From contig NW_004454239.1 of assembly GCF_000283155.1 (NCBI RefSeq), positions 5,729,636-5,793,635 of the forward strand: a stretch of DNA of 64,000 bases, read 5' to 3'. The notes under the pieces were generated by a model. That model was not told the DNA's origin. It searched no databases and saw nothing but the letters and a program-made list of their open reading frames with translations. The translations under genes and the position numbers were made by a program. This DNA comes from Ceratotherium simum simum (taxonomy: Eukaryota; Chordata; Mammalia; Perissodactyla; Rhinocerotidae). Positions 11,612 through 23,649 of the stretch are shown here, one piece after another; within the stretch, counting starts at the first letter, position 1; the number at the start of each line of letters is the position of its first letter.

Positions 11612-11742
11612 TGCTGAGACTTGGGTCTAATCCTGGCACCTCCACGTGCACACTCTGTGGGCCCTGCAAGCCACCCCCACTCTCTGGGTCTTCTTTTCCC
11701 CATGTCTACCAGACTGATGATCGACTGGACCAGAGGCTGTGG
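11612..11742 (+). repeat. MIR SINE relic
   Basis: 'gagacttgggtctaatcctg', 'ccactctctgggtcttcttt' and 'tccccatgtctaccagactgatgatcgactgg' (split here for description) follow the MIR order from the box-B side through the CORE to the 3' part. Confidence 0.65.
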
Positions 11743-12739
11743 ACTCAGATGCCCTCAGGGGCCAGGTGGGTAGAATACCCGGGTGCTGTGGGCTGGGAGG
11801 GGCCGGCGAACTGGAGTGGGCATCTTTGTTCAGTGGGGCCTCTGTGCCATGTGGTAATACGGGCTCAGTTTAGCCAGATCATTCAAGATTCCAAAGAAGC
11901 TGGGAATTTGAACGTTCGTGAGAAATCTCCGAATTTTTAAGTGGCAAGTATTTCAAACAAAAAGGAAAAGTAGCACTGCATAGGGGAAAAACGTCTGTGG
12001 GTCAGCCTCGGCCCTGGTTCTTCTAGCTTTTGTCCCGGGGGCTGGGCACTCTCTGAGTTTTCCCCACTTCGTTAGTCTGGGAATGGCTGTTAAGCTGTGA
12101 TTCTCTGTGGCCCAGGAATTCTGCCAATGAGGTCCAAACGTGTTGTGAGGCACCCGCAAAGGACTTGGTCAGGTGGGCGTCTGTCGCCACCATGCACGTT
12201 CTCCAGAAGACCCAGGGACAGTCTTGAGAATCTGGGCCCATCCTGATACCCCAAGCCCTCATCAGGTGGCTTCGCTCAATCATCCTTCATTCATTTACTC
12301 AACAAATAGTTGTGAAAGCCTCTATGTGCCAGATTCATTGCACGCACAATGACTTTTTAGGATTTTCTATGACTCTTCATATAGGAAGACCAGGAGAAGG
12401 CTAGCCCGTGGTTATACTGCACGCTCCTCTTTTGGCTGGGAACACAAGGTGACCTTAAGGTCTCGGCGCCCTCTGAAGCTGGGCGGCTGCCGGCCTGGCT
12501 CCCACAGGCAAGCTGAATCCCCAGGCCTGCGGCTTTGAAAGTGTGCGCTCGGCTTGTTGGGTTTGGATCCACTTTCCGCCGGGCAGGGCCAAGTCTTTGC
12601 CAGGCGCGAGGGAGGATGCGAGGGAGCAGCCAGCGCTCGTGTGTGCACCTGGCCAGGAGCCCCTCTGGACTGGCCACTTCCTGGGCTGCAATAACTCATC
12701 CCAGGCGGGGTCACAAATGTACTTAAGAAAGAAGGGATG
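11743..12739. other. Unique sequence with a small L2-like trace
   Basis: About 12280-12350 ('ttcattcatttactcaacaa', 'tctatgtgccagattcattg') resembles the antisense L2 3' end. The remainder, including a GC-rich patch at 12450-12700, holds no recognised feature. Confidence 0.4.
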
Positions 12740-13100
12740 ATCTATTTTGTACACGCTCCTTAAAGGGATTCCATTTTAGCTCCAATTGTAATTTTTACCT
12801 TTTCCAGGGGAATTTATCGACACAGTGCCTAGCTCAGCCCTGGTTTTCGGCGTCATCCTTTTGTCTGCGAGCACACTCACCAGCCGCTTAATTTGTCATA
12901 GCCCTGGAGGTATCAGAACTAATGAGCTTTGTTTGAATAGACTTTTTCCAGTTCATCTAGCACACTTTGGGGTAATCACTCAGTTTCTGTTTGCTTCTGA
13001 TCCAAGGCATTGTGGGAAATCTAAGAAAATAATGGTTAAAAAAGCAGTATAAATTGGTAACAGCCACATTTTCTGCAAAGCCCTGAAGATGTTATTTTTT
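12740..13100. promoter_or_regulatory. Candidate conserved non-coding element (unverified)
   Basis: An AT-richer block without repeat signature in GC-richer surroundings. It keeps several CpGs ('ttatcgacac', 'tttcggcgtca', 'tctgcgagca') and AT-rich motifs such as 'ccaattgtaattttt'. This composition is typical of developmental enhancers, but conservation cannot be measured here. Confidence 0.3.
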
Positions 13101-14084
13101 TAATTTCACCACTTATTGAAGTATTGAGAGTGCTCTAAGTACGACCATTACAATATAATATCAGAGGAGAATCTGATAAAATGCTATTTTTCAATTAGCC
13201 AGGAGTTTATACTTTGCCTTCTTTAAGCAGTTCATAGCTAACAAATCTTTAAACAATCTACCCTCTTAAGGTTTGGAAGTGGACAGATAATAACCATGAA
13301 CACATAACAGTGTGTCAGCACCGAGAATTTAAAAATCTCTTACAGGGATTACACACAGGGATGCTTTTTATTGGTCGGACAATTGCATTTTCATTTTTCT
13401 AAAGCAGCTCCTCACAGCCCCGTGACACCACTAAGCACATGGTTGAAGGGCTAGGAAGTGAAGGCGGGGGCAGGTGCTGCACACACTGTGTAGGCAGGAT
13501 TTGGGGCACCTGCTTTTGAACCCCACTTTCTAGGTCTCGTTGTTGTCTGTGCCACCCAGGTCAGCAGGCTGTGTCTAGACTAAGCCTTCTTTTTTTAGGG
13601 ATTACTATGCACATTCCCAATGACCAGAGATGTGGTTTTAAGGATGGCTGAGGTCTGTGAAATGGGCCAATTTGGCAGAACCTCTGATTTCCCCAGACCC
13701 CCTGTTTGTGTGCGTGGGGGCTTTCACAAAATATGGTGAGTAAGAGATCTGCCTCCGTTCTGGGGGCTGCCTCCTGTAGATTTCTGAGATAAAATCAAAG
13801 AAGCAGAGCGATATGGTGTCTTTCCCCCAGCAAGGACGCTGGGATGGGCTTTCCCAGTGGGAAGGGAAGTGGAGGAAGGCAGTGGGGGGGACACATGTGC
13901 ACGGGCAGCACAAGTCACACAGTGGCCGGTGTGGAGGTGGCTCTGGGCGGGGACGTGAAGGCCAGCATGGCTGTCATTCAGTGAAAGGGGCGGTGAGGGT
14001 GCTAAGAGCTCACCTGGCCAGGTGGGCTGTGGTAAAAGTAGACGCGCAGTGACCGTCAGCTCTCACAGTCAAGTGTCCCCGTGG
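13101..14084. other. Unique sequence, nothing recognised
   Basis: AT-rich up to about 13430, then GC-rich. Short overlapping frames only. Confidence 0.4.
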
Positions 14085-14215
14085 ACCATGCGGGACTTGT
14101 CAGCTGCATTTTGTAAATGAGGGGACCAGGTCTCTGAGCTCATAGATGCCCTGCCCCTTGATCACAGGTGGCAAGGAGAAGGAGCACGACTTGAACCCGG
14201 CGCTCTTTCCCTCTT
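14085..14215 (-). repeat. MIR SINE relic, antisense
   Basis: 'cattttgtaaatgaggggac', 'tgccccttgatcacaggtgg' and 'acttgaacccggcgctc' correspond to the antisense MIR order 'acagatgagg ... cacagct ... ttgaaccca'. Confidence 0.6.
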
Positions 14216-14844
14216 ATCCCACATTCCAGCTCCTCCCTGCGTCACCCCTGCCGGGGTCAGGGAGCATCACCGGCAGCAGGTGCGGCAGCCGCAGCAGACT
14301 CTCACGGCCCGTGGAAGCCCAGCCCCCACGCCCGGCTCTGTGGGGTGCTCTAAGGTGAGGAAGGCCCCCGATCTCTGGGGACCGAGCTCCAAGGACAGAG
14401 CAGATGCTGAGTGACAGTATGAGAAGCAGTGCGAGCAGGACAGGGGCGGACAGAGGACGAGCACCCCAGTGTGGGAGAGGGGAGTGGCCAGCCCACAGTA
14501 GGCACAGCTGCCGTGGTCTCCCGGGAGCTTGGCGCCCCTGGACAGCACCCAGCTGGGGGGCTTTGTCCTCGGAGAACCACTCACAGTGCTGAGGACCCTG
14601 CTGGAGAATTCATCCAGAAAGGCCCGGGTGGAAGGTTGGGTCCAGGGCTGCCAGGTGAGGAGGACAATTCTTTGGGACTCAGAAGAGCCACGCAGGGGTC
14701 CTGGGAGGTGGAGACATGGTAAGGTTTGCGTCTGGAACTGTCACTCTGGAGGCTGAGAGAGGGGTGGATCACACGGGCTGAGGCTGCAGAGGGGAGGGGA
14801 GGAAGGTTTCCCGGGCCCCCGTCTCTTCATCTGTACAAGGAAGC
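14216..14844. other. GC-rich unique sequence with elevated CpG
   Basis: No repeat or gene recognised. CpGs are relatively frequent at 14220-14460 (about 14 in 240 bp by hand count), which is borderline for a weak CpG island. Confidence 0.4.
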
Positions 14845-15150
14845 TGTTTGGCGTCTCAGCTACTGCCGTGTAACAAACCCCCTCAAAGCTGTGGCTTCAA
14901 GGAACACCATTCTGTGCTCCGCCGGGCAGTGCCGCTGTCTGGGCCGGCCTGGCAGCTTCTGTGGGGCTCGCTCACACGTCTGCGGTGAGCTGGCGGCTGA
15001 CTGGGCAGCTGAGGGTCTGGGCTGGCCTTCCTCGCGTGTCCAGGGGTGGCCGGCAGCCAGCTGGGCCCCTCGCGTCTCCTCTCTGTGGGCTCTCATCCTC
15101 CCGGTGGGAGCGGGCGGGGGATCAGGCGGTGCGCCCACACTCTCCTTTCT
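14845..15150 (+). repeat. Old dispersed repeat, family unresolved
   Basis: 'ctgccgtgtaacaaaccccc', 'aaagctgtggcttcaagg', 'gctcgctcacacgtctg' and 'ctctcatcctcccggtggga' match the course of a common mammalian repeat whose intact copies read 'gtgtaacaaaccaccccaaaact' and 'ctctcatcctccagcaggct'. I do not trust my memory of the family name. The copy is CpG-rich. Confidence 0.45.
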
Positions 15151-15239
15151 CCACCTCTGCCGCTAGCTGGGCCTCCCGTCTAACTTGTTAACTGATGCTG
15201 ACTGCGGAAGTTCTCTCGTCCAAGTGTGGGCTTGGATGC

Positions 15240-15665
15240 TCTCTAATAATAACAATAGCTGTTATTATTGAAGCCACAGTTGTTCACGCGGTTCCTGTTT
15301 TCAAGGACGAAAGAAACAACACAGAGAAAAGTCCCATGTTGGGAACATTCTTAATTTTTTTCTTAAAACAAGTGTCGAAAATCATGCTAAGGGGGATCCA
15401 GTCCATTACTTTGCTAGTCCCCAAGGCCAGCATGGCGGCAGTAACCCCCGATGCGTGTGTGGTGCCTTAGGCTTTCCAAATGCTGCCACCTGTCTTCTCT
15501 GTTTTGAGCCTCCAAACCAACTTTGTGAGAAAGATAGAAGGGATATTATGTAACCTCCATTTTACAGCTGAAAAAACAGACACCTAAGGAGGTGATTGTT
15601 CTGGGTCAGTTGCAGAGTAGGGACTTCTGACTCTAAGGTTGATTTTCTTTCTAGTTTGCCTCACA
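15240..15665 (-). repeat. MIR SINE relic, antisense, possibly split
   Basis: The core at about 15500-15660 ('cctccattttacagctgaaa', 'ttctgggtcagttgcagagt', 'gggacttctgactcta') is antisense MIR. About 15241-15290 ('aataataacaatagctg') may be its outer end, separated by about 200 bases of other sequence. Confidence 0.5.
15245..15269. repeat. Short perfect hairpin
   Basis: Arms 'aataataaca' (15245-15254) and 'tgttattatt' (15260-15269) are perfect reverse complements around 'atagc'. Confidence 0.9.
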
Positions 15666-16354
15666 ATCCTGACTTATCATCAGTGGTGGCCCACTATGAC
15701 TCCTGGATCATTCTCTTTTCTAATGAAACTTATTTGGCTCTTATTTAACATTATGATGCATTGCTTTTGGCTACAGATGTTCTGCTAGAAGACCAAGCTT
15801 TGGGTTGTAAGGTATCCAATAGCTAATTTGAAATGAAAATCATCCTATTTGCATTGTCATTGTCAGAGTCCCTCTAAGGTACATTGTCAAGGACAGGGTC
15901 AATGAAAAATACCCCGTGAACTTCATCTCTGTGCATCTCTTTCTAATTTAAATGAGCTCTCCCTTTTTCTGGAATTTTTCAGAGAGGACCACACATACTC
16001 CCTCTAAGTAGCTTGGGAAAATTTTCCTGTAATTTGAGATTTCTTCCACCCACGTTTTCCTGAGGGCCTTGAGAACATTCAGCATGTGATTACCCCTTCT
16101 GGTCCTGCAGAGCACTTGGAGTGCCTCTGATGTGCACTTCCCCGCTGACACCACCCACCCACAGGATGAAGCTCATGGGGAGCTCAGGAATGGCAGTCAG
16201 GCAAGGTCCGCCCTCAGGCCTGAGGACGGCTGACCTTGCCCTTCTCCAAGGTCTAGGACAGCCCCCTGTGAACATGGAGATGGTCCAGTGTCAGTAGAGG
16301 GGCTCCCCTGCCCCGGGGGAACAGAGAGCGGCCCTCGATCGACTTTCTCGGTTC
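15666..16354. other. Unique sequence, nothing recognised
   Basis: Single-copy-looking DNA without identifiable repeats or a plausible exon. Confidence 0.4.
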
Positions 16355-16500
16355 AGATTGGTCACCAGCTTGCTGTGAGTCGTTCTGTAAGTCATTCCAC
16401 CTCTCTGATCCTTCATTTCCTCATTGTACGGCCGCATTTTGATTCTGAAAACTACGAATGGTATTGCTTGAGAGGGTGAACCTGGCACTGGTCTCCTCTG
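16355..16500 (+). repeat. Weak MIR SINE relic
   Basis: 'agcttgctgtgagtcgttct', 'cacctctctgatccttcatt' and 'tcctcattgtacgg' follow MIR spacing, but divergence is high. Confidence 0.4.
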
Positions 16501-17214
16501 CGGCAGGGAAGGGCTGTCTGCTCCTGCCTGGAAGAGAATTGGGTGATTCAAGTCGACTTGCGGCATCCCGGCCCACCAGGAGTGGTAGTTGGGAGGTATT
16601 AATGTGAACGCCAGCGGTTCCAATGTCGTGTAATCAACGGCAAGATAGACATTCTGTTAACTTCACACAGTGAATTCTTGCAGCTTAAATCACGATGCTG
16701 AGTGAAAAAATGTTATAGATAAATATTGCCTGAACTCACTCAAACTTGTGATGTTATAAAAAATGATTTCCTAAGTTGGTAAACCCTGAGCTCTCTGATT
16801 CACAGATTCCCAAAGCCAACCCTTCTGTTTTACTAGTAGCAGTATACTAGTAGTTACATTTATAGTATTTGCTATAAAATGCTAGAATATTCTACTATAA
16901 GACCCTTTCTCAAACGTCATCTCATTTGACTGGCACAACAATCCTGGTGGTGGGCTTGGCTCAGAGCAGTGGCCCCACCTGGATTCTGTCCCACCGGGCC
17001 ACCTGAGGATGCAAAGGCAATGAAGACCCCTGTCTGGGCCTCTTCCTGCCTTTAGGAAGGGAGGTGAGTGCTGATTTTCAGGAGATTCAAATTACACAGC
17101 CTCAAAAGTAAGAGCTCCCCCTTTTCGGTTCTGGCCTGAGACTTTGGGGAACTGTCTCCCAGGGCTGGGGCGCTATGGACTGTGGCCCTAGCCTGTAGGC
17201 CTTGACTTCAGATG
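16501..17214. other. Unique sequence, nothing recognised
   Basis: No confident repeat. About 16960-17010 faintly resembles the middle of a MER5/MER20-type hAT element, but too weakly to annotate. Confidence 0.35.
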
Positions 17215-17365
17215 CTGGACATCACAGCCACTTGATCCTCCCACCATCTCTGCACCGCAAGTAGATTAGAAGCTCCTTGAGGGAAGGAACAATATACTAT
17301 TATTTTCTTATGTGTACACCAGCCCCACCCCTGCTCAGGGCCTACTGAATGCATGTTGAAACCAC
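17215..17365 (+). repeat. L2 3'-tail fragment
   Basis: 'agattagaagctccttgagg', 'gaaggaacaatatactatta', 'caccagccccacccctgctc' and 'gggcctactgaatgcatg' match the terminal L2 segment ('agactgtaagctcc...agtaggcgctcaataaat'). Confidence 0.6.
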
Positions 17366-17524
17366 TACAGAGTGAGTTTCTTAGAAAAAAATATTTCCAA
17401 TTTGATTTCCAGGGGGAGTTGCATTGCTGTTCTGGAGTGAGAGTTTTGTGACTTGAGGTTGACCCCTGTCACTGTGCATTGTCCCTACGGCCAGATGTCC
17501 CTAAAAGAAGAAAAGACTCATCCT

Positions 17525-17690
17525 GTGTCTTATGCGTTTATATGGTGGTTTAACAACTACAAACAGCAAATTTAATTCTTCCAGTAACTGTAAGGCAGGT
17601 GGGATAAACTCTCTTTCTAGATGCGCCAAGAGAAGCTCCGAGCTCACATGACTTGCCCAAGGTGTTACGGCTGCCACAAGCTTCTGATTC
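17525..17690 (-). repeat. MIR SINE relic, antisense
   Basis: 'ccagtaactgtaaggcaggt', 'gccaagagaagctccgagct' and 'cacatgacttgcccaaggtg' are antisense MIR landmarks in order. Confidence 0.65.
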
Positions 17691-19689
17691 CACTTTCAGG
17701 CCTCAGCTTCTCAGCCACAGGGTGGAGTATAAACAGTTCCGTGCAAGAAAGGATGCTACCCGGAGACTCATGAGTTCGTGTGGCCGCTGTCATGGCCTCA
17801 GCAGCCAGGAGAGCCGGGCGGGGAGAAGCCAGGGTGTGGGAGGTGGGTGTTTCCTCGACCAGTGATCAGCAGTGAGTTCTCGGCTGCTGTGGGAGGTGTT
17901 TGGTTGGGGATCCAGCGCAGTGTGTTCCCTCCATCCTCTTCACTCTGTGAGGGTTACTGATGGGCGCCAGCAGGAGGGGCTTGAGGGCACCCCGCAGCAG
18001 CCGAGCGTATCTTTCCCTAACAGGTGCCACTGAGCTGCTCACAGCCATGGGAATGTCTGTCCAAAGACGGAGCAGCCCAGCCAGCAGGAGCAGGGCGGTG
18101 GGAGCGGAGGTTCACGCACAACAGTGGAGGGCCCGGCCCAGAGGAGCAGGGAGCAGGGAGCGGGGTGGCTGGGGCCAGCACGCCTGAATGGAAGTCGTGG
18201 ACTCACAGCGTTTAGGCATTTATTTAACTTCCCTAAAAAGTCCAAGGATTGGGGAAAAAAAGAAGAATCAGGGCTAGTTCTAGAACCTGAAGGCGACATG
18301 AGGCTGGACCCTGAGCCCACAAACTCTCCAAGGTTACAGCACCAGTCGTCACTCCAGGGTGGACTGCTGAGGAGTGGTTAGTGCGGCAGCGAGGATCCCA
18401 GGGGCTGCAGTTACAGCGGCTTTCTGACGACTGTAGGGGGCCGGGGGTGATCCGCCCTAAGGATCCTGAGATGTCTCCTCAACAACCAGTCAACAATAAA
18501 AATGCTTACATCCGTCAAAGGTATGGACCTGAAGTCACAGGTTGGGGGCCCTGGGCTAGATTTGGCCATCAGAAGTGTTTTTATTTAGCCAGAAGTGTGG
18601 TTCTTTTATTTATTTTAAAAAGGTGTATCAACATTAAAAAAATGAAGGAATTCTCTAAAGCAATCCAGATTTCCATTTTTCATAAACCATTCAGAATATC
18701 TGGTACATAGAGCAGCTTTTCTTCATGGCAATATCTATTTGAGCAGAGGTGCAGCTGCTGCCTTCAGAGGGATTATGTGTTTAAAGTTAGCCACAGTCCC
18801 CACCACTCCCTAGTGTCCCTGACGTGGGGCAGAGGGGCAGTTGCTGTTTATACTGTGCTCACCTTGTTGTTTTTCCTACAGGAGATGAAGAACTCTCTGT
18901 TGCCATGCCTCTACCCAAAGCGGGGAAATGGGAAACAGCCTTTTCTCACATGTAGTCTTCTTCCCTCCTGTGCGACCTCCCTGGGCCCAGCAGCCATTCA
19001 CAGCCGAGACCACTGGGATAGACAGATTTTCTTAGATGAAATAATGGGGTGAAGAGAAGCTCCTGCGATTCAACGTCTCCAGATGTGTTTGAGAAATCCC
19101 CAGGGAGGGGGTGGGGGATTCGGCAGGGGCAGGAGAGTGAGGCCAGGGTTAAGTCGAGTCTAGCTCACTAAGGTACAGCTGGGTGCGGGCACCAGGGTTT
19201 CCCCAGGACGCAGAGCCAATTGCTCAGAATCTGCGTTCGTTAGGTGAGGGCTCAATGCACAAATCCTAAAACGATGGTTTTCACGTGGCAATCTCTTGTG
19301 TTAATAAGTCGGTTATGAATGCAGGGTTAAATGAAGCAGCTCTCGGCTTGTGCATGTGTGTTTGTGTGCCTGTGTGTGACACACCATGTGTGGTTTCTTG
19401 GAGTTGGGGAAAATCTGTCAGCCTTTCTAATACTGAGTTAGTTGTGACAACAGAAGAAGATGTATTTGAACACATGGACGTCTCGCCTTTTCCGAAGGAG
19501 GGCTAATGAGAGCGGGGCCCCGGAGGAGGGAGCGAGGGTGCAGCTGGCTTTCTTTGTGGGGTATTTGCTCATTGAGCTTCTTCTGGGGACAAAGGCTCAG
19601 GGCATCTGTGGGCCACCCGGATGCCAATGGCTTCTCGGGCTAGTCTGCAGGGCCAGAGAGGATAGGAGACCTCCCTAACCGAGGCGTAT
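17691..19689. other. Unique sequence, no gene recognised
   Basis: GC-rich to about 18480, then mixed. About 18545-18600 ('gccctgggctagatttggcc') faintly resembles an hAT-type relic. No frame has a recognisable domain. Confidence 0.35.
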
Positions 19690-20330
19690 TTTGGACACCG
19701 AGCTTGCTTCTTAAAGATTATTAAAAAGCCAAGTCTTTTCCCCCCTCCCAAGACAGGGTCCTGTAACTCCTTGTGAAATGGGAAGCAATTTGGTCAGAGT
19801 AGCCTATAGAATAGAATAAATCCTTTAAACCAATTGTATAAAAATGCAAATTTAAGGCAAGCAATTAAAAACAGATAGAAATTAGAGATTTCGATTTTGC
19901 TGAGCAAGTTTTCTGCAGCCACTGTCAGATCTCTGTGCCATTTATGTGGATTCAATCAGTGGTGGCCAGACTGGATTTTGATAAAGAGCAGCAAACCTGT
20001 CCCTCTCCGGCTTCTGCGACTTGCCGCATACTCCATTCAAGCTGAATCGTCCGCGCAATCCCTTGCATAATTCGGAGTTAATCATTTGTACTTCACAGCC
20101 TCCGAGAGGCCTTCGACTTGGGAGGAGGGAACAGATTTGGCTTTTTAATCGCCTTGTATATTGTGCAGCTCGAGATAAATGACACCCACTGTCTGAAATC
20201 TACATTCTTGCTTCTGATGCAAAACTGTAATTAATTTTGTGCAGTGTTTCAGAATTGATCGTGGTCACTTGAATTTCTAATTTTTCATTCACTTCAAAGA
20301 CCCTGTTTTTTCCTCTCCCCTTTCCTTAGA
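19690..20330. promoter_or_regulatory. Candidate conserved non-coding element (unverified)
   Basis: A repeat-free AT-rich block that retains CpGs ('gaatcgtccgcgcaatccc') and carries many homeodomain-like cores ('ggagttaatcatttg', 'ctgtaattaattttg', 'ggcaagcaattaaaaac'). No open frame spans it. These traits are common in enhancers near developmental transcription-factor genes. That is inference only. Confidence 0.4.
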
Positions 20331-20439
20331 GGAATGTGCTCAGGGTATGGGAACGCTCTGTGACGCTGGTGTACTAAATGACTCTCATATGCCTCCTTCT
20401 CAATAAGGTGAAACAGAGGTCAAGGCCCATGGCTCATGT

Positions 20440-21330
20440 TTATCTCTTAGCTTGTATTCAGATGTATCTCCTGACTTATAGGAAATACCATCAAAACTTA
20501 TTAAATTATAACTAAATTGCTCGGCGGCACTTCTGCATTGTAAAACGCTCAAAAAGCTTCATTCACACATCCTATTCAGTATAAGACAGTTAAGCACAAT
20601 TTAGGCAATAATTAGCCTAATTAACTACACTATAATGTTTGTATTCAAGATTATGGCAATGTTGTATCACTTCACGATTTAAATAATAACAAGGTTTCCT
20701 AATTTCTCTGCATTGATAGTTGTTGCATGTGATTCTTTGTTTGGTATATTTCACTGTAAAAATATTTGTCAGTGAAAGATTGAACAATATGAATGAATTT
20801 GATTATGCCATTGTCAAAAGCCCCATGCATCACAATTCCTTGTTTTTAATCACTACTGTAAACCTTGCCGCCGGAGGGCATAGTTTTAATTTGGGTGTCT
20901 TACTAATGAAAAGAAAAAAATAATTGTTTTGCCAGGATTTAATAATAAGCAATAAAATCAGCCAACCAGATTTTACCTCTGCATTCAATCTCTTTTTTAT
21001 TATAAAACATTTTTGTCCTTTTTTTAGATTACAGGCGTAGATACTGAACATTTTACTAATAAATATTTCAGTTTGCTTATGGAGGCTAATGCTGTCATCT
21101 GAATATGGAATTATATTTCTTTCATGCTTCATTATCATTTCATGGTGGTAATGACAGTGAGGCGATGGAATATTTACAGGCTTTTCAGAAGACATTTATC
21201 CAATACATTCCCTGAAGGGCACCTAGGCTTAAAGATACATTATCCTTTTGTGAAACTCTGCCCAGAATCCCAATTCCTGAATCAGCCAATCAGAACTTTT
21301 TTTTCCCCCCTTCAACACTTAACAGATTGA
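20440..21330. promoter_or_regulatory. Candidate conserved non-coding element (unverified)
   Basis: Continues the AT-rich, repeat-free block. Position 20601-20624 holds a symmetrical site: 'ttaggc' and 'gccta(a)' arms enclose 'aataatta', and two TAATTA cores lie 9 bp apart. Other AT-rich cores ('aatttaataataagcaataaa') follow. Poly(T) runs near 21000-21030 and 21297-21306 are the only simple sequence. Confidence 0.4.
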
Positions 21331-21339
21331 TGAAACTTC

Positions 21340-23649
21340 CCTCCCCCCCACCCCCACTGGTTGGCTATTCATCTTGGAGATTAAGAAGAATAGAGTCAGG
21401 GGAAATGGAACTATGACCTCAGTTGCCACAGTCTGTGAAATGGGCACATAATTCATGCCTTCACTGTTGTCTTGGGCCCCAGGCATGACTTTGTTCCAGT
21501 TTTGTATAAAGTGCTTCTTCTTCTGTTTAAATTATTTTCTAGATGGTTCCCAAGATTCTGGAGTTTCTTGTGTTATTAATTGATGCTGCTATTGGGGTTG
21601 TAGATGGTAAACCCAGGCCTTGGTGGACCTAAAGGGGAGCTAACCTGTGGTTATGGTCTAGAATGATGGTTCTTTGGAGAGGTGGGAGGGACCACTGGGG
21701 AGGGCAAAGGTTGCCTGGGTTCCTGTTGTGGTCCTTGGGGGCCAAGGGTGGGGCCTCCCGGTGCCCCACAGAGCAGCATTAGACAATGGGGAGTTTGGGG
21801 ACCATGGAGAACTGGCAAGTGTGTGCCCCATCTAAGCAGGCAGCTGCTCCTTGGCTCTTGACAATGGGACCATCCAGGCCCAGTATTGTAGGATCTTCTG
21901 AATTTTCAAGGGAAATGGGAAATCTGGATTTTCCTGTGAAATTTTCTGATTTTTAAATATTAGCAATTAATTCAAACATTTAAAAACTACTGTGCAACCC
22001 AAACAAAACTGCAGGCTGTATTGAAGACCATGAGCCACCAAATTTTGGCCTGTGGTCAAGGGACACCAAGAGGATGCCGGGAGTGTGTTCTGGGCATGAT
22101 ATGGAGACAGAGAAGGGGCATCCTGTGTCCACTGCTCAGGCTGCCTGCTGCCCCGGGCTGCCTGTCACTGGGCAGTGAAGCCCTGGTTTTGCCCTGGCTC
22201 GTGCTGCTCCAGGGAATGCCCGGCTGTTGGTCCCTCTCCTGGGCTCATTATTTTTGCTGCTTAATTTGACCATGGTGCTTTGGAAAGGCATTCAGTGGCT
22301 GGTCTGATACAATTTTCATTGCTTCTAAAATTTTTCTCCCGGACACGCTGACGTTGGTTGGGACTGTATTGATGGCTGCCTCGCTTACGTCTGTGATCTT
22401 GTCAGCACAGCTCTACTCGCTACTGGACCCCGGCTTTGGAACCTTTGGGCCTAAAGACACTTTCTGAAGGATATTGAGCTATTTCTCAACAAAAGGCACC
22501 TTTTGTGCTATTTCCCAGAGTTGAGTGAAGGGAAGGAGGACTCAGCTACAGAACGTGGGAAAGCCTGTTGCTGTGAGGGTCCTGCTGGCTCCTGGGTGCC
22601 GGGCTCTGCTGGTGTGCCTCATACTCAGCCGGCTGTCGGGTGCTCAGCAGGACTCTGCTGTAGGGGTCTTCTCTGGATCCTGTAGCCTCGGCTGATGCTC
22701 AAGGGCAGGCGGCAGTGAAATAGCTCCTTTGGCAAAGCCTTCTGCTGTGATGCAGCCAAGATGCCCTGTGTCCTCGTCACCAAGCCACTGTCATGGCAGG
22801 ATGGAAGCTGGAGGTTTGTCCAGAGGGGAGTAGTGGTGTGTGGGGGACTCAGGTCTGAGCCACTGCTGTGGCTCTGACGGGCACCTGCCCCATCCACTGT
22901 GTTAGGATCACTGCCAAGGACGCTGTCCTGAACCTGGTCTTGCTGGCGGCCAGCACTCCCAATTCAGAAGGAGATAGTGAGAATCAAGCTTCCCCCAGGA
23001 GAATGAGGACGCCGGTTTTCTCAGGCTTGTCCTTCTGCAGACAGGTCTATATTTAGGTTTCCATATGATTAAGAAGCAATGTGATGTGAGACTTTCTGGT
23101 CTAGGAGAGAAGATGAGTCAGTCTGGCCATAATTGATTTGAAAAAGGAAGCAGTGCTGGCTTCCCCCCCAACCCCAAGTGCATTATGTTGTTCTGTTCTG
23201 GGATGGCTGCCAGGCCAGATGCGAGAGTAGGACCTCCAAACTTCCACTGTCTTCTAGAAAGATCTCCAGCCAGGTTGTGGTGAGGGGCTGATGTTCTGTG
23301 TTCAGGGAGCAGGAAGGGATTGGTCAAGGAGAATTCCCTGGGCCCTGGTCTCTCAGTGTCCAGTCTGAGACCCCACCCTTCACCCAGTTTAGGCTCTTGC
23401 ATGCAGCACCCCAGAGTCCAGAGACGAGGGCTTCTCATCCCCTCAGGTGGGAAACCACGGTCCCAGTTTCCCTCTGGTGATTTGGGCTCTGGGCTCAGGA
23501 GGAGGCAGCGTGTTGGAGGAGAGGCTGGAGGGAGGGGTGGAGGGGCTCCTGGGTGTGGCTGTCCTGAGTTTGCAGACTGTTTTTGCTCTCTTCTGCCTGG
23601 TGGCACCCTGGTTCCACCCACAGGGAGTCACAGGGACTCCCTGACTACA
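21340..23649. other. Unique sequence with a possible hAT relic
   Basis: No gene recognised. About 21940-22065 ('gtgcaacccaaacaaaactg', 'gagccaccaaattttggcct') faintly resembles a Charlie/hAT-type DNA transposon. Frames in 23118-23661 overlap on both strands and look incidental. Confidence 0.35.

Noticed and set aside
17960..17980. CTCF-like motif ('gcgccagcaggaggggc')
   Set aside because: It deviates from the consensus at key core positions and nothing else supports a bound site.
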